This document shows positions 46,947-55,240 of a stretch of 64,000 nt of DNA, piece after piece. Origin of the DNA: Chitiniphilus eburneus (lineage in GTDB: Bacteria > Pseudomonadota > Gammaproteobacteria > Burkholderiales > Chitinibacteraceae); contig NZ_SUMF01000018.1 in the NCBI RefSeq assembly GCF_005048205.1, positions 1 through 64,000 on the forward strand, given 5' to 3'. How positions within the stretch are numbered: position 1 is the first letter of the stretch; each line of letters opens with the position of its first letter. The position numbers and the translations under genes are program-made. The notes beneath the pieces are model-generated. The model did no database searches and was not told the origin of the DNA. It was given only the letters and a program-made list of their open reading frames with translations.

Positions 46947-47333
46947 TTATGCGGCCGACTGCACGTGGGCGCCCACGGCGGCAAGCAGACTGTCCTTGGT
47001 AAAGGGTTTGGTCAGGTATTCGTCCGAGCCCACCATGCGCCCCCTGGCACGGTCGAACAGGCCATCCTTGGAGGACAGCATGACAACGGGGGTGGACTTG
47101 TAACGCGGGTTCTTCTTGATCAGGGAGCAGGTCTGGTATCCGTCCAGACGCGGCATCATCACATCGACAAAGATCAGATCGGGCTGGTGATCGCTGATCT
47201 TGGCCAGCGCATCGAATCCATCCTCGGCGAGGATGACTTCACATCCGGCCTGGCCGAGAAAGATTTCGGCGCTGCGGCGGATCGTATTGCTGTCGTCGAT
47301 CACCATCACCTTGACGCCGGCAAGATTCGACAT
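46947..47333 (-). CDS. pilG: Single-domain response regulator PilG
   Basis: A 128-residue receiver: VMVIDDSNTIRRSAEIFL, phospho-acceptor Asp in LIFVDVMMPRLDGYQTC, SSKDGLFDRARGRMVGSDEYLTKPF in two overlapping motifs with the conserved Ser and Lys. The string following the Asp (DGLFDRARGRMVG) is typical of PilG as opposed to PilH. It is the first gene of the - strand pilGHIJ-chpA series; AGGAGAGGGG lies just before the ATG. About 215 nt without a gene separate it from the chemoreceptor upstream. Confidence 0.93.
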   Translation of the reverse strand: MSNLAGVKVMVIDDSNTIRRSAEIFLGQAGCEVILAEDGFDALAKISDHQPDLIFVDVMMPRLDGYQTCSLIKKNPRYKSTPVVMLSSKDGLFDRARGRMVGSDEYLTKPFTKDSLLAAVGAHVQSAA

Positions 47334-47550
47334 GTTCCCCTCTCCTTGTCGAGCCATTTTGTTTGTACCAACTCAGTCGGGCTCTGCGAGCTTCGACAGC
47401 ATAGCGTGCGGCGCGGCTTCAACGCCACATCGCGGATAATACCGATGTATTTTTTCAACCAACAAGGCGGGCGGCCCTCATCCAGCGCGCATTCGCGCCC
47501 ATCCGCCCCGGCCGTATGGCCTCGCCCGGCCCGGCCCGACGGCGTCAAGC

Positions 47551-49167
47551 TTACAGGGAAAAACGCGCGACGTTGGTTTTAAGTCCACGCGCCACGCTTT
47601 CCAGCCGCCGCGCCGCGCCTTCGCTGGCACCGGCCGACTCGCTCGATGCCTGCGCCATCTGCACGATGCGCTCGACATTGCGCGCGATGTCCTGACTGGC
47701 GGCGGATTGCTCCTTCAGCGCCACCGAAATCTCACCCGCCACACTCTCCAGTTCGCGGTTGACCGAATGGATCTCGCCGATCGCCTGTCCCGCGGCGCGC
47801 GCATTGGCTACACCGGCCTCCACCTGCCGTACCGCCGTCTGCATGGTCTGGACCGCTTCGCGCGCGCTGGCCTGGGTGCCGCCGATCATGGTGCCGATCT
47901 CGCCGGTGGCCTGCCCGGTGCGTTCGGCCAACTTGCGCACCTCGTCGGCCACCACCGCGAATCCGCGTCCCGATTCGCCGGCCCGCGCCGCCTCGATGGC
48001 GGCGTTCAACGCCAGCAGGTTGGTCTGGTCGGCAATCTCGCGGATCACCGCGACAATGCTGGAGATGCGATCCGCCTCGCTGCCCAGCGCGTCGATGCGC
48101 TCCGCCGCGCGCCGGATAGTGGCCGCCACGTCGTCGATCTCACCGCCCACGCCCAGGATCACCGCGCTGCCGGACGCGGCGCGCCCGCCCGCCGTCTGCG
48201 CCAATTCGCTGGCCGCATGCGCGCTACCGGCCACCTGGTTCACCGATGTGCTCATCTGTTCGATGGCGCTCGCCATCGAAGCGGCGGCGTCGGTCTGGGT
48301 GCGTACGCCATGCGACAGACGCTCCGCCGTGCCGCTCATGCCACCAGCTTCGCGCTCCAGGTCCTCCGCGTGCTCGCGCAATTCGCGGATCATCGCGGCC
48401 AGGCTGCCGCGCGTCGTTTCCACATTGGCGAGCAGGCTATGGCGATCGCCCCTCGCCAGCGGCACCGGCCGCGCCAGGTCGCCGGCGGCCAATGCCTGCA
48501 TCGCGGCACGCGCAGCGGCCGGCTCGCCACCGATCTGGCCCATTACCGCTCGCACCAGTCGCCGCCCCAGCAGCAGGCCGGCCACCACCGCCACCCCGGC
48601 CAGCGTGGCCGCAATGCCGATCGCGGCGCGATTGGCTGCCTGCTGTTCGTCGCGCTTGGCCTGCATGCGGGCACGGGCCGAAGCGGCCCAGGCATCCAGC
48701 TCCGCGCTCATCGGCGCCCAGGCCCGTACCGCTTCCTCGGTATTGATCTTTTCGCGCGCCACGTCGAGCTGGCCGTTATCGATGTACTGGGCAATCTCAG
48801 CCTGCATCCGCTGTTGCAGCGCACGCAGCGCCACGATGCGCGCCAGCCGCTCCCGTGCCTCGGCATCGTTGGCCACCAGCGGCGTCAGTCGGGCGCGCGC
48901 GGCATCGAACTCGGCCGGCAGCGCGGCCAGTACCTTTTGCGCGGCGGGATTGGCCGGATCGACGAAAAAGCTGCGAATCGCGGTGCTGCTTTTCATCGCC
49001 GCGTCGCCCAGCTCGTTCACGGCGATCAGCTCAGCCTGGTAGTGGTCGATCAGCTCGTCGAGTTGCGCGGCGGTCTTCAGTTGCGCACCGATGGAAATCA
49101 GCGTGGCCACCGCGAACAACCCGAAGGCGCCACCCATGGTGAGTACCAGTTGACGTGACAACTTCAT
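47551..49167 (-). CDS. Methyl-accepting chemotaxis protein
   Basis: A 538-residue transmembrane chemoreceptor. Helix one near residues 10-30, a four-helix-bundle periplasmic sensor (about 35-185, with [21 protein letters not shown] pattern broken in two), helix two near 190-210, then HAMP and the cytosolic hairpin with [24 protein letters not shown] (two pieces) and [13 protein letters not shown]. The ligand is unknown. GGGGGAA precedes the chosen ATG at 49167; a longer frame is possible but unlikely. It probably signals to a flagellar or other Che array outside the window, or feeds the Pil-Chp kinase nearby. Confidence 0.92.
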   Translation of the reverse strand: MKLSRQLVLTMGGAFGLFAVATLISIGAQLKTAAQLDELIDHYQAELIAVNELGDAAMKSSTAIRSFFVDPANPAAQKVLAALPAEFDAARARLTPLVANDAEARERLARIVALRALQQRMQAEIAQYIDNGQLDVAREKINTEEAVRAWAPMSAELDAWAASARARMQAKRDEQQAANRAAIGIAATLAGVAVVAGLLLGRRLVRAVMGQIGGEPAAARAAMQALAAGDLARPVPLARGDRHSLLANVETTRGSLAAMIRELREHAEDLEREAGGMSGTAERLSHGVRTQTDAAASMASAIEQMSTSVNQVAGSAHAASELAQTAGGRAASGSAVILGVGGEIDDVAATIRRAAERIDALGSEADRISSIVAVIREIADQTNLLALNAAIEAARAGESGRGFAVVADEVRKLAERTGQATGEIGTMIGGTQASAREAVQTMQTAVRQVEAGVANARAAGQAIGEIHSVNRELESVAGEISVALKEQSAASQDIARNVERIVQMAQASSESAGASEGAARRLESVARGLKTNVARFSL

Positions 49168-49266
49168 TTGATTCCCCCATCGGGCTTCGAATGGCCCGTG
49201 AGGACATGATTGCATGGACGCAGTGGGTTGAATGTAAAGAAGTCTTGCAAACCAACCGCCCCGATT

Positions 49267-50433
49267 TCAGGGCCGGCTCCGTTTGCTGACGTAGCTGGCT
49301 TCGTCGGCGCGTTGATAAGCAGCGGTTAACACTTCGGATGGCGCCACGGCCGTATGACCGATACTGACAGTGACCGGCATTTCCAGCATGCCGGTATGCA
49401 GGGCAATGTGCTGTTTCAGCCGTTCCGCCACGATCTCGGCGCCCGCCTCGGAGCAATCATGGAGCAACAGTGCAAACTCATCGCCTCCCAGCCGGGTGGC
49501 GAGGTCGCCTTCGCGCAAGGTATCGCGCACCGCCTGGGCCACGGCGCACAGCACCCGGTCGCCGCCGAGATGACCCTGGCTGTCGTTCACCGCCTTGAAG
49601 TCGTCCACGTCGAACACCAGCAGCGTCTGCGGCTGGGCCGCGCGCAGTGCCAGTGCCTGCAAGCGGGGAAAGGTGGCCTCGAAATAGCGCCGGTTGGGCA
49701 GACCAGTGAGCACATCCTCATTGGCCAGCCGCTCCAGCTCCACCTGCGAGCGCCGCAGTTCGCCCTCCACCTGCTCGTGCGTGAACACCAGGAAGCTCAT
49801 GTCGCGCGCCAGCATCGCCAGCACCGTGGCCAGAATGACGAAGGGAAACCACGGGTCGTCGCGGATCGGGCTGGCGTCCGGCGCCAGCGTCAACACCGCG
49901 TTCACGCCGTGCACCACGTTGAGCACGCAAAACAACAGGTGCGCATAGGCAATCATCCCCAGCGCCACGTTGCGCCGCGCCTGGCGGTCGGTCAGCAGTA
50001 GCGAGATCACCCGCAGACACAGCGACGCGAGCGCCATACTGAACGCGAACACCCGCCAGCCGGCACCCAGCTCCCCCAGCACCACCACCAGCCAGCCCAG
50101 GTAGGCCAGCACGTAATGGATCGCCATCGCCGGCAGCGCACGTCGTGGCTGATAACCCAGCGCGGAACGCAGGCCCCACTCCACGCAGAGCGGCGCCGCC
50201 AGGATCAGCGGCATGGCGAGCAGCACCGGTAAGCGACCGGCCCACCCGGTCTGCGCCAGCAGCACAAGGAAAAGCCCGACCGCCGCCGCCAGATCGGCGA
50301 CCACCCAGATGCCGAAGCCGGCGAACACGCGTCGCGTGCGCCAGATCAGCAACATCATTCCCGCAAGCGTGGCATGCAGCAGCATGGACAACATCAGCAG
50401 GGCGCCCGTATCGGGCAGGCGGAATGGATTCAC
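49267..50433 (-). CDS. Membrane-bound diguanylate cyclase (GGDEF)
   Basis: A 388-residue protein. The first 200 residues hold about seven hydrophobic helices. The GGDEF domain follows a short linker (EQVEGELRRSQVELERLAN, probably coiled-coil) and shows DVLTGLPNRRYFE, FDVDDFKAVNDSQGHLGGD with metal ligands, and the intact active site RLGGDEFALL around residue 320. No RxxD inhibitory site is clear. It should make c-di-GMP, fitting with surface-sensing genes downstream. It is 99 nt upstream of the chemoreceptor on the same strand. Confidence 0.93.
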   Translation of the reverse strand: MNPFRLPDTGALLMLSMLLHATLAGMMLLIWRTRRVFAGFGIWVVADLAAAVGLFLVLLAQTGWAGRLPVLLAMPLILAAPLCVEWGLRSALGYQPRRALPAMAIHYVLAYLGWLVVVLGELGAGWRVFAFSMALASLCLRVISLLLTDRQARRNVALGMIAYAHLLFCVLNVVHGVNAVLTLAPDASPIRDDPWFPFVILATVLAMLARDMSFLVFTHEQVEGELRRSQVELERLANEDVLTGLPNRRYFEATFPRLQALALRAAQPQTLLVFDVDDFKAVNDSQGHLGGDRVLCAVAQAVRDTLREGDLATRLGGDEFALLLHDCSEAGAEIVAERLKQHIALHTGMLEMPVTVSIGHTAVAPSEVLTAAYQRADEASYVSKRSRP

Positions 50434-50778
50434 GGGTTCAGCCGGGGAAGAGGCGCCGACAATCTAGCGTAATCGGCTGCGCCGCGAAATCATGCGAACA
50501 GGGTATTTCTCCATTTGAAATCCATTAAGCCCCGGCGTCGGCCACCCTGACCGGACCAGCGGCGCAAAACCCGCCCTCCGGCCGGCTTCGCCCGCCGCAT
50601 GACCAGCGTGCCGAAACTTTTCGCGACAAGCGGGACCCATGCCATTCAGCGGTTGCGAATGGCGCCCTTATGAATATTTGTCATTTAGGGGCATCGCCAT
50701 CTTTCATCCGGCATTTGGAAATGGATATGATTTCCGCCTGATCACGGTATGCACCGTCAACTTTTCCGCCAAGATCAA
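50434..50778. other. Divergent regulatory region between the GGDEF gene and the rsaM-like gene
   Basis: 345 nt with no gene that I can support. It should hold promoters for both directions. The right half is AT-richer and contains one inverted repeat, listed separately. An in-frame ATG at 50749 could add 10 residues to the rsaM-like protein. Confidence 0.5.
50641..50663. promoter_or_regulatory. Candidate operator palindrome upstream of the rsaM-like gene
   Basis: Perfect 7-bp arms GCCATTC and GAATGGC are separated by 9 nt, about 115 nt before the rsaM-like start. The size suits a dimeric regulator site; it does not match a lux box. Confidence 0.35.
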
Positions 50779-51162
50779 ATGAAAACTTCCGAGGACGGCC
50801 TCATTCATCTGTCCATCGACGAACTGCTGTCGCTGCGGTTGCAGCACCTGCTTTCGGGCCTGGATCACGAGGGCGCGACCGAGCATGGCGTCTGTGGTGG
50901 CATGACCTATATCTCGGGCTACACCGAGTGGGTGAGCACGTCGCAACCCGCGGTTTCGCTGGGCTGGGACTGGTGCATCCGCCCGGTATTCCGTGGTTCC
51001 GCCCTGCTGCGCGTGGGCGAAGTGCGCAGCAATGTCTGCCTGATCAACGAAGGCGGCAACGTGGCGTCGTGGGAGCGCAACCTGGAAGCGCTGGCGATGG
51101 TGGCCGACTCCCTGCCGTGGAAAGAGCTGGTTCCCGCCGTCATCAACGACTGCTACAACTGA
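50779..51162 (+). CDS. RsaM-like (DUF4902) quorum-sensing regulator
   Basis: A 127-residue protein without membrane segments or a recognisable helix-turn-helix. It has GYTEWVS, a tryptophan-rich VSLGWDWCI stretch and VRSNVCLINEGG, which resemble DUF4902/RsaM proteins. RsaM proteins of Pseudomonas fuscovaginae and Burkholderia are encoded next to AHL synthase genes and repress quorum sensing. The position here, 138 nt upstream of a luxI homologue on the same strand, supports the call. The ATG at 50779 or at 50749 could be the start; neither has a strong ribosome site. Family assignment is by eye. Confidence 0.72.
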   Translation: MKTSEDGLIHLSIDELLSLRLQHLLSGLDHEGATEHGVCGGMTYISGYTEWVSTSQPAVSLGWDWCIRPVFRGSALLRVGEVRSNVCLINEGGNVASWERNLEALAMVADSLPWKELVPAVINDCYN

Positions 51163-51179
51163 CCCACGGTGGCTGACAA

Positions 51180-51203
51180 AACGGCGTTGCAATGCCGTTT
51201 TTT
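51180..51203 (+). terminator. Intrinsic terminator after the rsaM-like gene
   Basis: Arms AACGGC (51180-51185) and GCCGTT (51194-51199) with the T-run extending to 51203. It separates the rsaM-like transcript from luxI. Confidence 0.75.
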
Positions 51204-51218
51204 CGTAAGCCAGCCTTA

Positions 51219-51236
51219 ACTACCAGATATGGTAGT
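51219..51236 (+). promoter_or_regulatory. lux-box-like palindrome upstream of luxI
   Basis: An 18-bp inverted repeat ACTACCA-GATA-TGGTAGT with perfect 7-bp arms, of the CT-N12-AG form bound by LuxR-type regulators. It lies 65 nt upstream of the luxI start codon and just after the rsaM terminator, the normal place for autoinduction control. Confidence 0.7.
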
Positions 51237-51300
51237 CGCAAGAAAACCTCATACAGTCGTTTAATCCACCTCGTTCTCTTTCATCTTCAAAGGGGTCGAG

Positions 51301-51972
51301 GTGAACTTCATCGTAGGCACTGCCACCGACTTGAAGTCGGGTCTCATGACCGAGATGGCGCGCTATCGCCATCGGGTCTTCATCGAAAAACTGGGTTGGA
51401 ACCTGCCGTGCGAGAACGCGCTGGAATACGACCAGTTCGACCGCGAAGACACGCTGTACGTCCTGGCGCGCAACGACGAAGGTAACGTCGTCGGCACGGC
51501 GCGGCTGCTGCCCACCACCCGCCCTTATCTGCTGGCGGAAGTCTTCCCGGAACTGCTCAACGCCATGCCGGCGCCCGCCTCACCCGAGGTATGGGAGCTA
51601 TCCCGCTTCGCCGCGATGGATTTCGATCAGCCCGACTGTTCGCCGCTGAGCCAGGTATCGTCCCCGGTCGCCATCGAACTGCTGAATGCCGCGCTGGCGT
51701 GTGCCGGCGCACGCGGCGCGCGGCGCATCGTCTCCGTGTCGCCGCTCGGGGTGGAGCGCCTGCTGCGCAAGGCAGGGTTCCGCGCCCATCGCATCGGCCC
51801 GCCGATCCGCGTGGACGGCTCGCCGATCTTTGCCTGCTCCATTCCCGTCCCCGAGCACCGCATCACCAGCGTCCGTACCCCGTCCACCTACCCGTACGGT
51901 CGTTTCGACATCAGGCCGACCCTGCACCGGGCAGCCAGCCTGATGACGCACGGCGCACCCGCGCTGGCCTGA
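51301..51972 (+). CDS. LuxI-family acyl-homoserine-lactone synthase, GTG start
   Basis: A 223-residue autoinducer synthase. The conserved residues of the SAM/acyl-ACP site are visible: RYRHRVFIEKLGW (Arg and Phe), EYDQFDREDTLYV (Asp pair), GTARLLPTTRPYLL with the Arg, and EVWELSRFA with the catalytic Glu. The chain length of its product cannot be inferred from this. The GTG start is supported by AAGGGG 8-10 nt upstream. A lux-box-like palindrome lies in the promoter. No luxR is adjacent; the convergent PPTase gene ends 11 nt away. Confidence 0.93.
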   Translation: MNFIVGTATDLKSGLMTEMARYRHRVFIEKLGWNLPCENALEYDQFDREDTLYVLARNDEGNVVGTARLLPTTRPYLLAEVFPELLNAMPAPASPEVWELSRFAAMDFDQPDCSPLSQVSSPVAIELLNAALACAGARGARRIVSVSPLGVERLLRKAGFRAHRIGPPIRVDGSPIFACSIPVPEHRITSVRTPSTYPYGRFDIRPTLHRAASLMTHGAPALA

Positions 51973-51983
51973 GTCGTCACCGT

Positions 51984-52697
51984 TCAGCCTTGGTTCCCCA
52001 CCCACCGCACCGTCGGCCGCGCGAATGCCTGCGGCTGGCAGGTAGCCAGCCAGAAGCCTTGCGGCAGGCTGGCGATGCGGCAGTGCCAGCGTTCCGGCGT
52101 GGTGGCCGGGCTGCTGGCCGCGCAATGCCCGGGGCGGAAGTCGCTCAGCGCCACCTCGTTCAACGGCGCCGACAACCCGGTGCCCGTCGCTTTGAGAAAG
52201 GCTTCCTTCAAGGTCCACAATGCCGTGAAGCGCCGTAGCCCACGGGCCGGCGCAGCGGCGATCCAGTCCGCCTCGGGCACCGAAAAATACGAAGCCGCGA
52301 TAGCATGGTGCGCCAGCGCGCGCCGATGTGGTTCCAGGTCGATGCCGATCGGCTGCGCGGCAACGCCGCAGGCTACCAGCCCGTGACTGTGCGACAGATT
52401 GAAGTGCCAGGGCAGCGGTGCGCCATCCAGCCAGGCCGTGGGCTTGCCATGGGCATCGGGCTCGAAGTGCAACGCGCCCGCACGGCAACCACTGACCGCG
52501 CTCAACGCCTGTCGCGCCAGCAAGCGCCCCGCCAGAAACTGTAGTGCACTCTGCGGAGTGCGATAACGCGCCGCCGTCGCCAGCTCGTGCGTCGGCAGCA
52601 CCGCCCGTTCCGCCGCGCGTCGCACCAGCGCATCCAGCGTCGCCACATGGCCCAGCCAGATACCGGGCGCCACGTTGTTATCCGGGGTGACATGCAT
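51984..52697 (-). CDS. Sfp-type 4'-phosphopantetheinyl transferase
   Basis: A 237-residue PPTase of the Sfp/AcpT class, which converts carrier proteins to the holo form. Motifs: P1-like GKPTAW, HFNLSHSHGLVACGV with the conserved His, GIDLEPH (magnesium-binding Asp and Glu), and WTLKEAFLKATGTGL (WxxKEAxxK). AGGAG lies about 10 nt before the ATG. It is the last gene of the - strand biosynthetic operon and probably primes the NRPS carrier domains; it might also serve the aryl polyene carriers. Confidence 0.92.
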   Translation of the reverse strand: MHVTPDNNVAPGIWLGHVATLDALVRRAAERAVLPTHELATAARYRTPQSALQFLAGRLLARQALSAVSGCRAGALHFEPDAHGKPTAWLDGAPLPWHFNLSHSHGLVACGVAAQPIGIDLEPHRRALAHHAIAASYFSVPEADWIAAAPARGLRRFTALWTLKEAFLKATGTGLSAPLNEVALSDFRPGHCAASSPATTPERWHCRIASLPQGFWLATCQPQAFARPTVRWVGNQG

Positions 52698-52718
52698 GGG
52701 GTACTGCTCCTGTTCTGG

Positions 52719-52840
52719 TGGGAAGGGTTTGGCGGGGAAGGGGGAAGGGTAAAAGCCGGGCCGCAGCGCCAGCCGGGTGGCTTTTGACCTGCCATTGCCC
52801 CTTCCCTCTTCTCCCTTCCCTGGGGTGCCAGCCCCTTCCC
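52719..52840. repeat. Purine/pyrimidine-biased nested inverted repeat
   Basis: A G/A-rich arm (52719-52749, several GGGAAGGG units) faces a C/T-rich arm (52797-52820, CCCTTCCC units), and inside them AAAAGCC (52751-52757) pairs with GGCTTTT (52779-52785). It fills most of the gap between the dehydrogenase-like gene and the PPTase gene and could form a large hairpin affecting expression of the latter. Confidence 0.6.
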
Positions 52841-52842
52841 GC

Positions 52843-53811
52843 TCACGCCGGCATCCAGCGCGTGGCCAGCCCAGCGTCCGGGCCGCAGGACTGCGCCAGC
52901 CGGCGCCGCACCCGCTCGCGCAACGCCGCGTGCATCACCTCGCCGGCGGGCCCGCCCTGCTCTGCATGCGCACACTGGCGTAACAGCAGTTCGCCCCACT
53001 CATGCCAGCGCAACGTCTGGGCAAATGCCGACTCGCGCATATAGCCGGTACCGCCACAAAGCTGCTGGGCCTCGATACGGATCGCGTTCAGTTCGCGCCA
53101 CCACTGCGCGCGCAACGCGCCCGATGGTTGCCGCGCCAGCAGTTCGGCCACTTCCTCCGCCGCCAGTACCCGCAACTGCAACGCCGACAGGCGTAACTGG
53201 ATGGCGGGGAAGTCGATCAGACAACGCCCGAACAGCGGGCGCTCCGTCACGTGTTCCACCGTGCGATCCAGCAGCCGCCACAGGATGCCGCCGTTGAGGG
53301 CCAGCAGATCGCAAAATCGTGCGCGCGCTTCTGCCTGGGTTTGCGGACGCAACCACGTCACGCGGTGCGCCGCGACGCGTACGCCGTACAAGCCGCCCAT
53401 CTGCGCCAGGCCGGTCAGCGCACCGGTCGACGCCTGGCCGATCCAGCCATGCGCCACGAAACGCCAGGCCGGCGCCTGCGCTGGGGGAGCCGGCAGCAGC
53501 AGATGGCACTCGGCCTCGGGCGCGTCGGGCGCATCCGGGCTCACCGCCTCGGCCGCGCACGACGTCGCCCAGCGCAACGCCAGCAATGCCGAAGCCAGTG
53601 CCGGGGCGCGGCAGCCCAGGCCACGCAACAGCGCGAACCACTCGCCCGGCAGCAGCGTCTCCCAGCATGGTGCCGCGCCGTCATCGGCCAGCCCCAGCCG
53701 CCGCAGCGTCTCCAGGCTGTCCACCCTGCCGTCGAGATCGGGCGGCACCTGCTGGAGAAAATCGTCCAGCAATGCCGAAACCTGCTCGGGCGCTTCCTGT
53801 ATCGCGCTCAT
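52843..53811 (-). CDS. Acyl-CoA dehydrogenase-like protein (divergent)
   Basis: A 322-residue protein. Its C-terminal half resembles acyl-CoA dehydrogenases: TERPLFGRCLIDFPAIQLRL (the R-x-x-F-G-x-x-L helix) and AQQLCGGTGYMRE (the GG-x-GY-x-x-E motif). The N-terminal half is much reduced compared with the usual 380-400 residues, and I cannot place the catalytic base or the full FAD pocket. Some NRPS pathways use such enzymes to oxidise a carrier-bound aminoacyl group (for example prolyl to pyrrolyl). Whether this one is active is open. It starts 7 nt after the oxoamine synthase stop. Confidence 0.68.
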   Translation of the reverse strand: MSAIQEAPEQVSALLDDFLQQVPPDLDGRVDSLETLRRLGLADDGAAPCWETLLPGEWFALLRGLGCRAPALASALLALRWATSCAAEAVSPDAPDAPEAECHLLLPAPPAQAPAWRFVAHGWIGQASTGALTGLAQMGGLYGVRVAAHRVTWLRPQTQAEARARFCDLLALNGGILWRLLDRTVEHVTERPLFGRCLIDFPAIQLRLSALQLRVLAAEEVAELLARQPSGALRAQWWRELNAIRIEAQQLCGGTGYMRESAFAQTLRWHEWGELLLRQCAHAEQGGPAGEVMHAALRERVRRRLAQSCGPDAGLATRWMPA

Positions 53812-53818
53812 CGGGGCC

Positions 53819-55099
53819 TCACGCCGCAACCGGCTCGCCACGCGCCGCCGTTGGCTGCGCCAGCACCAGCCCGAACGCCCTGGCGGTTTCCGTCACGATG
53901 GCCACCGCACGGTCGATGTCGTCGCGCGTGTGCTGCGCCATCAGCGAGAAGCGCAACCGTTCGGCACCCGGCGCCACCATCGGGTATTCCATCACGTTGA
54001 CGAACAGTCCCTGTTCGTAGAGCGCGCGGTTGAAGCGACCCGCCACGCCATCGGGCAGATAGACCGGCACGATGCCTGTGTCGGAATCGCCCACGGTAAA
54101 GCCGGCGGTGCGCAGTTGTTGCGTCAGGTAGCGACGGTTGGCATGCACGGCGCGGCGGCGTTCCGGTTCGCGCTCCATCACGTCCAGCGCGGCGGAGATG
54201 GTGGCGACGGTGGTTTGCGCCAGCGCCGTGGTGAAGACATATGGCTTGGCGTAGGAGCGCAGGTAGAAGATCGCCTCGCGGCTGCCCGATACCCAGGCGC
54301 CCTGTGCGCCCAGCGCCTTGCTGCAGGTGGACATGCGCATGTCCACCTGGCCCAGCAGGTCCAGGTGTTCCAGCGTGCCCCAGCCGCGCTCGCCCAGCAC
54401 CCCCAGACCGTGGGCGTCGTCCAGGATCACGAAGATGTCGTTGCATTTGCACAGGTCGAGCAGCGTGCGGAGCTGGATCACGCTGCCGTCGGTGGAACGC
54501 ACGCCTTCCACGGTGGCAAATAGTTGCGGGCTACCCGGCCGTGCGCGCAGCTCGGCAATCAGCTTTTCCAGCGCCGGCAGGTTGTCCGGGTCATACGGGA
54601 AGAACTGCACCCCGGTCATCTTGATCGCGTTGATCACGCTGGCGTGGCTGTGCTTGTCGTAGAGCAGGATGTCCTGCCGCGTCATCAGCCCGTTCACCCA
54701 GCACAGGTTGGCCATGTAGCCGGACGGCAGCAGCAGCGCGTCCTCGTGTCCGGCCAGCGCCGCCAGGCGCTGCTCCAGGTCGCGGTGCTGGCGGGTATAG
54801 CCAGAGAACGCGGGCGAGCCGCCAGTACCGGTGCCGTACTGGCGCACCGCGTCGCACACGCGGTCCAGCACGTAGGGATGGTTGCCCAGGTTGAGATAGC
54901 TGTTGGAGCCGAACACCAGCACTTCGCGGAAGGTGTCGCTGAACAGATCCTTGTAGGCCATGCGGCGGTCGACGGGCGCATCGCCCATGCGGCCGGTCAT
55001 GAAGCCCTTTTCCAGCTCGGCCTGATAGAAGGCGTAGTGCGTGGCGAGGCGTTCACGGAACGGCTTGTTGAGGAATTCGATGAAGGAATTGGCATCCAT
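53819..55099 (-). CDS. Alpha-oxoamine synthase (KAPA/serine palmitoyltransferase family)
   Basis: A 426-residue PLP fold-type I enzyme. Signatures: YLNLGNHP, GTGTGGSPAFSGY, the PLP-stacking His in DKHSHASVINAI, VILDDAHGLGVLG with the Asp-His pair, and the Schiff-base Lys in STCSKALGAQGAW near residue 250. The family condenses an acyl thioester with an amino acid with loss of CO2 to yield an aminoketone. No bio genes are near, so biotin synthesis is unlikely; the NRPS context suggests release or tailoring of a carrier-bound acyl chain. AAGGAA precedes the ATG; an N-terminal extension of about 40 residues compared with BioF is present. Confidence 0.88.
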   Translation of the reverse strand: MDANSFIEFLNKPFRERLATHYAFYQAELEKGFMTGRMGDAPVDRRMAYKDLFSDTFREVLVFGSNSYLNLGNHPYVLDRVCDAVRQYGTGTGGSPAFSGYTRQHRDLEQRLAALAGHEDALLLPSGYMANLCWVNGLMTRQDILLYDKHSHASVINAIKMTGVQFFPYDPDNLPALEKLIAELRARPGSPQLFATVEGVRSTDGSVIQLRTLLDLCKCNDIFVILDDAHGLGVLGERGWGTLEHLDLLGQVDMRMSTCSKALGAQGAWVSGSREAIFYLRSYAKPYVFTTALAQTTVATISAALDVMEREPERRRAVHANRRYLTQQLRTAGFTVGDSDTGIVPVYLPDGVAGRFNRALYEQGLFVNVMEYPMVAPGAERLRFSLMAQHTRDDIDRAVAIVTETARAFGLVLAQPTAARGEPVAA

Positions 55100-55240
55100 G
55101 GGGGTTCCTTTGGGCAAGGGTGGGGCCACGCGGGCCGCCTGGAAGGGGGCTCGCGGGCCAATTCAATGGGAAAGGCAATCTGTAAAAGCCACCGGGCCGG
55201 TGGCGGCCTAGCGCTGCCGTGAAACAGGTGACGACACGCC

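Noticed and set aside
53819-55099. Biotin synthesis gene bioF
   Set aside because: No other bio genes nearby, N-terminal extension, and an NRPS/PPTase context; a biosynthetic-cluster oxoamine synthase is more likely.
53819-55099. CqsA-type autoinducer synthase
   Set aside because: The motif DDAHGLGVLG is of the KAPA-synthase type, and no CqsS/LuxO-like partner is present.
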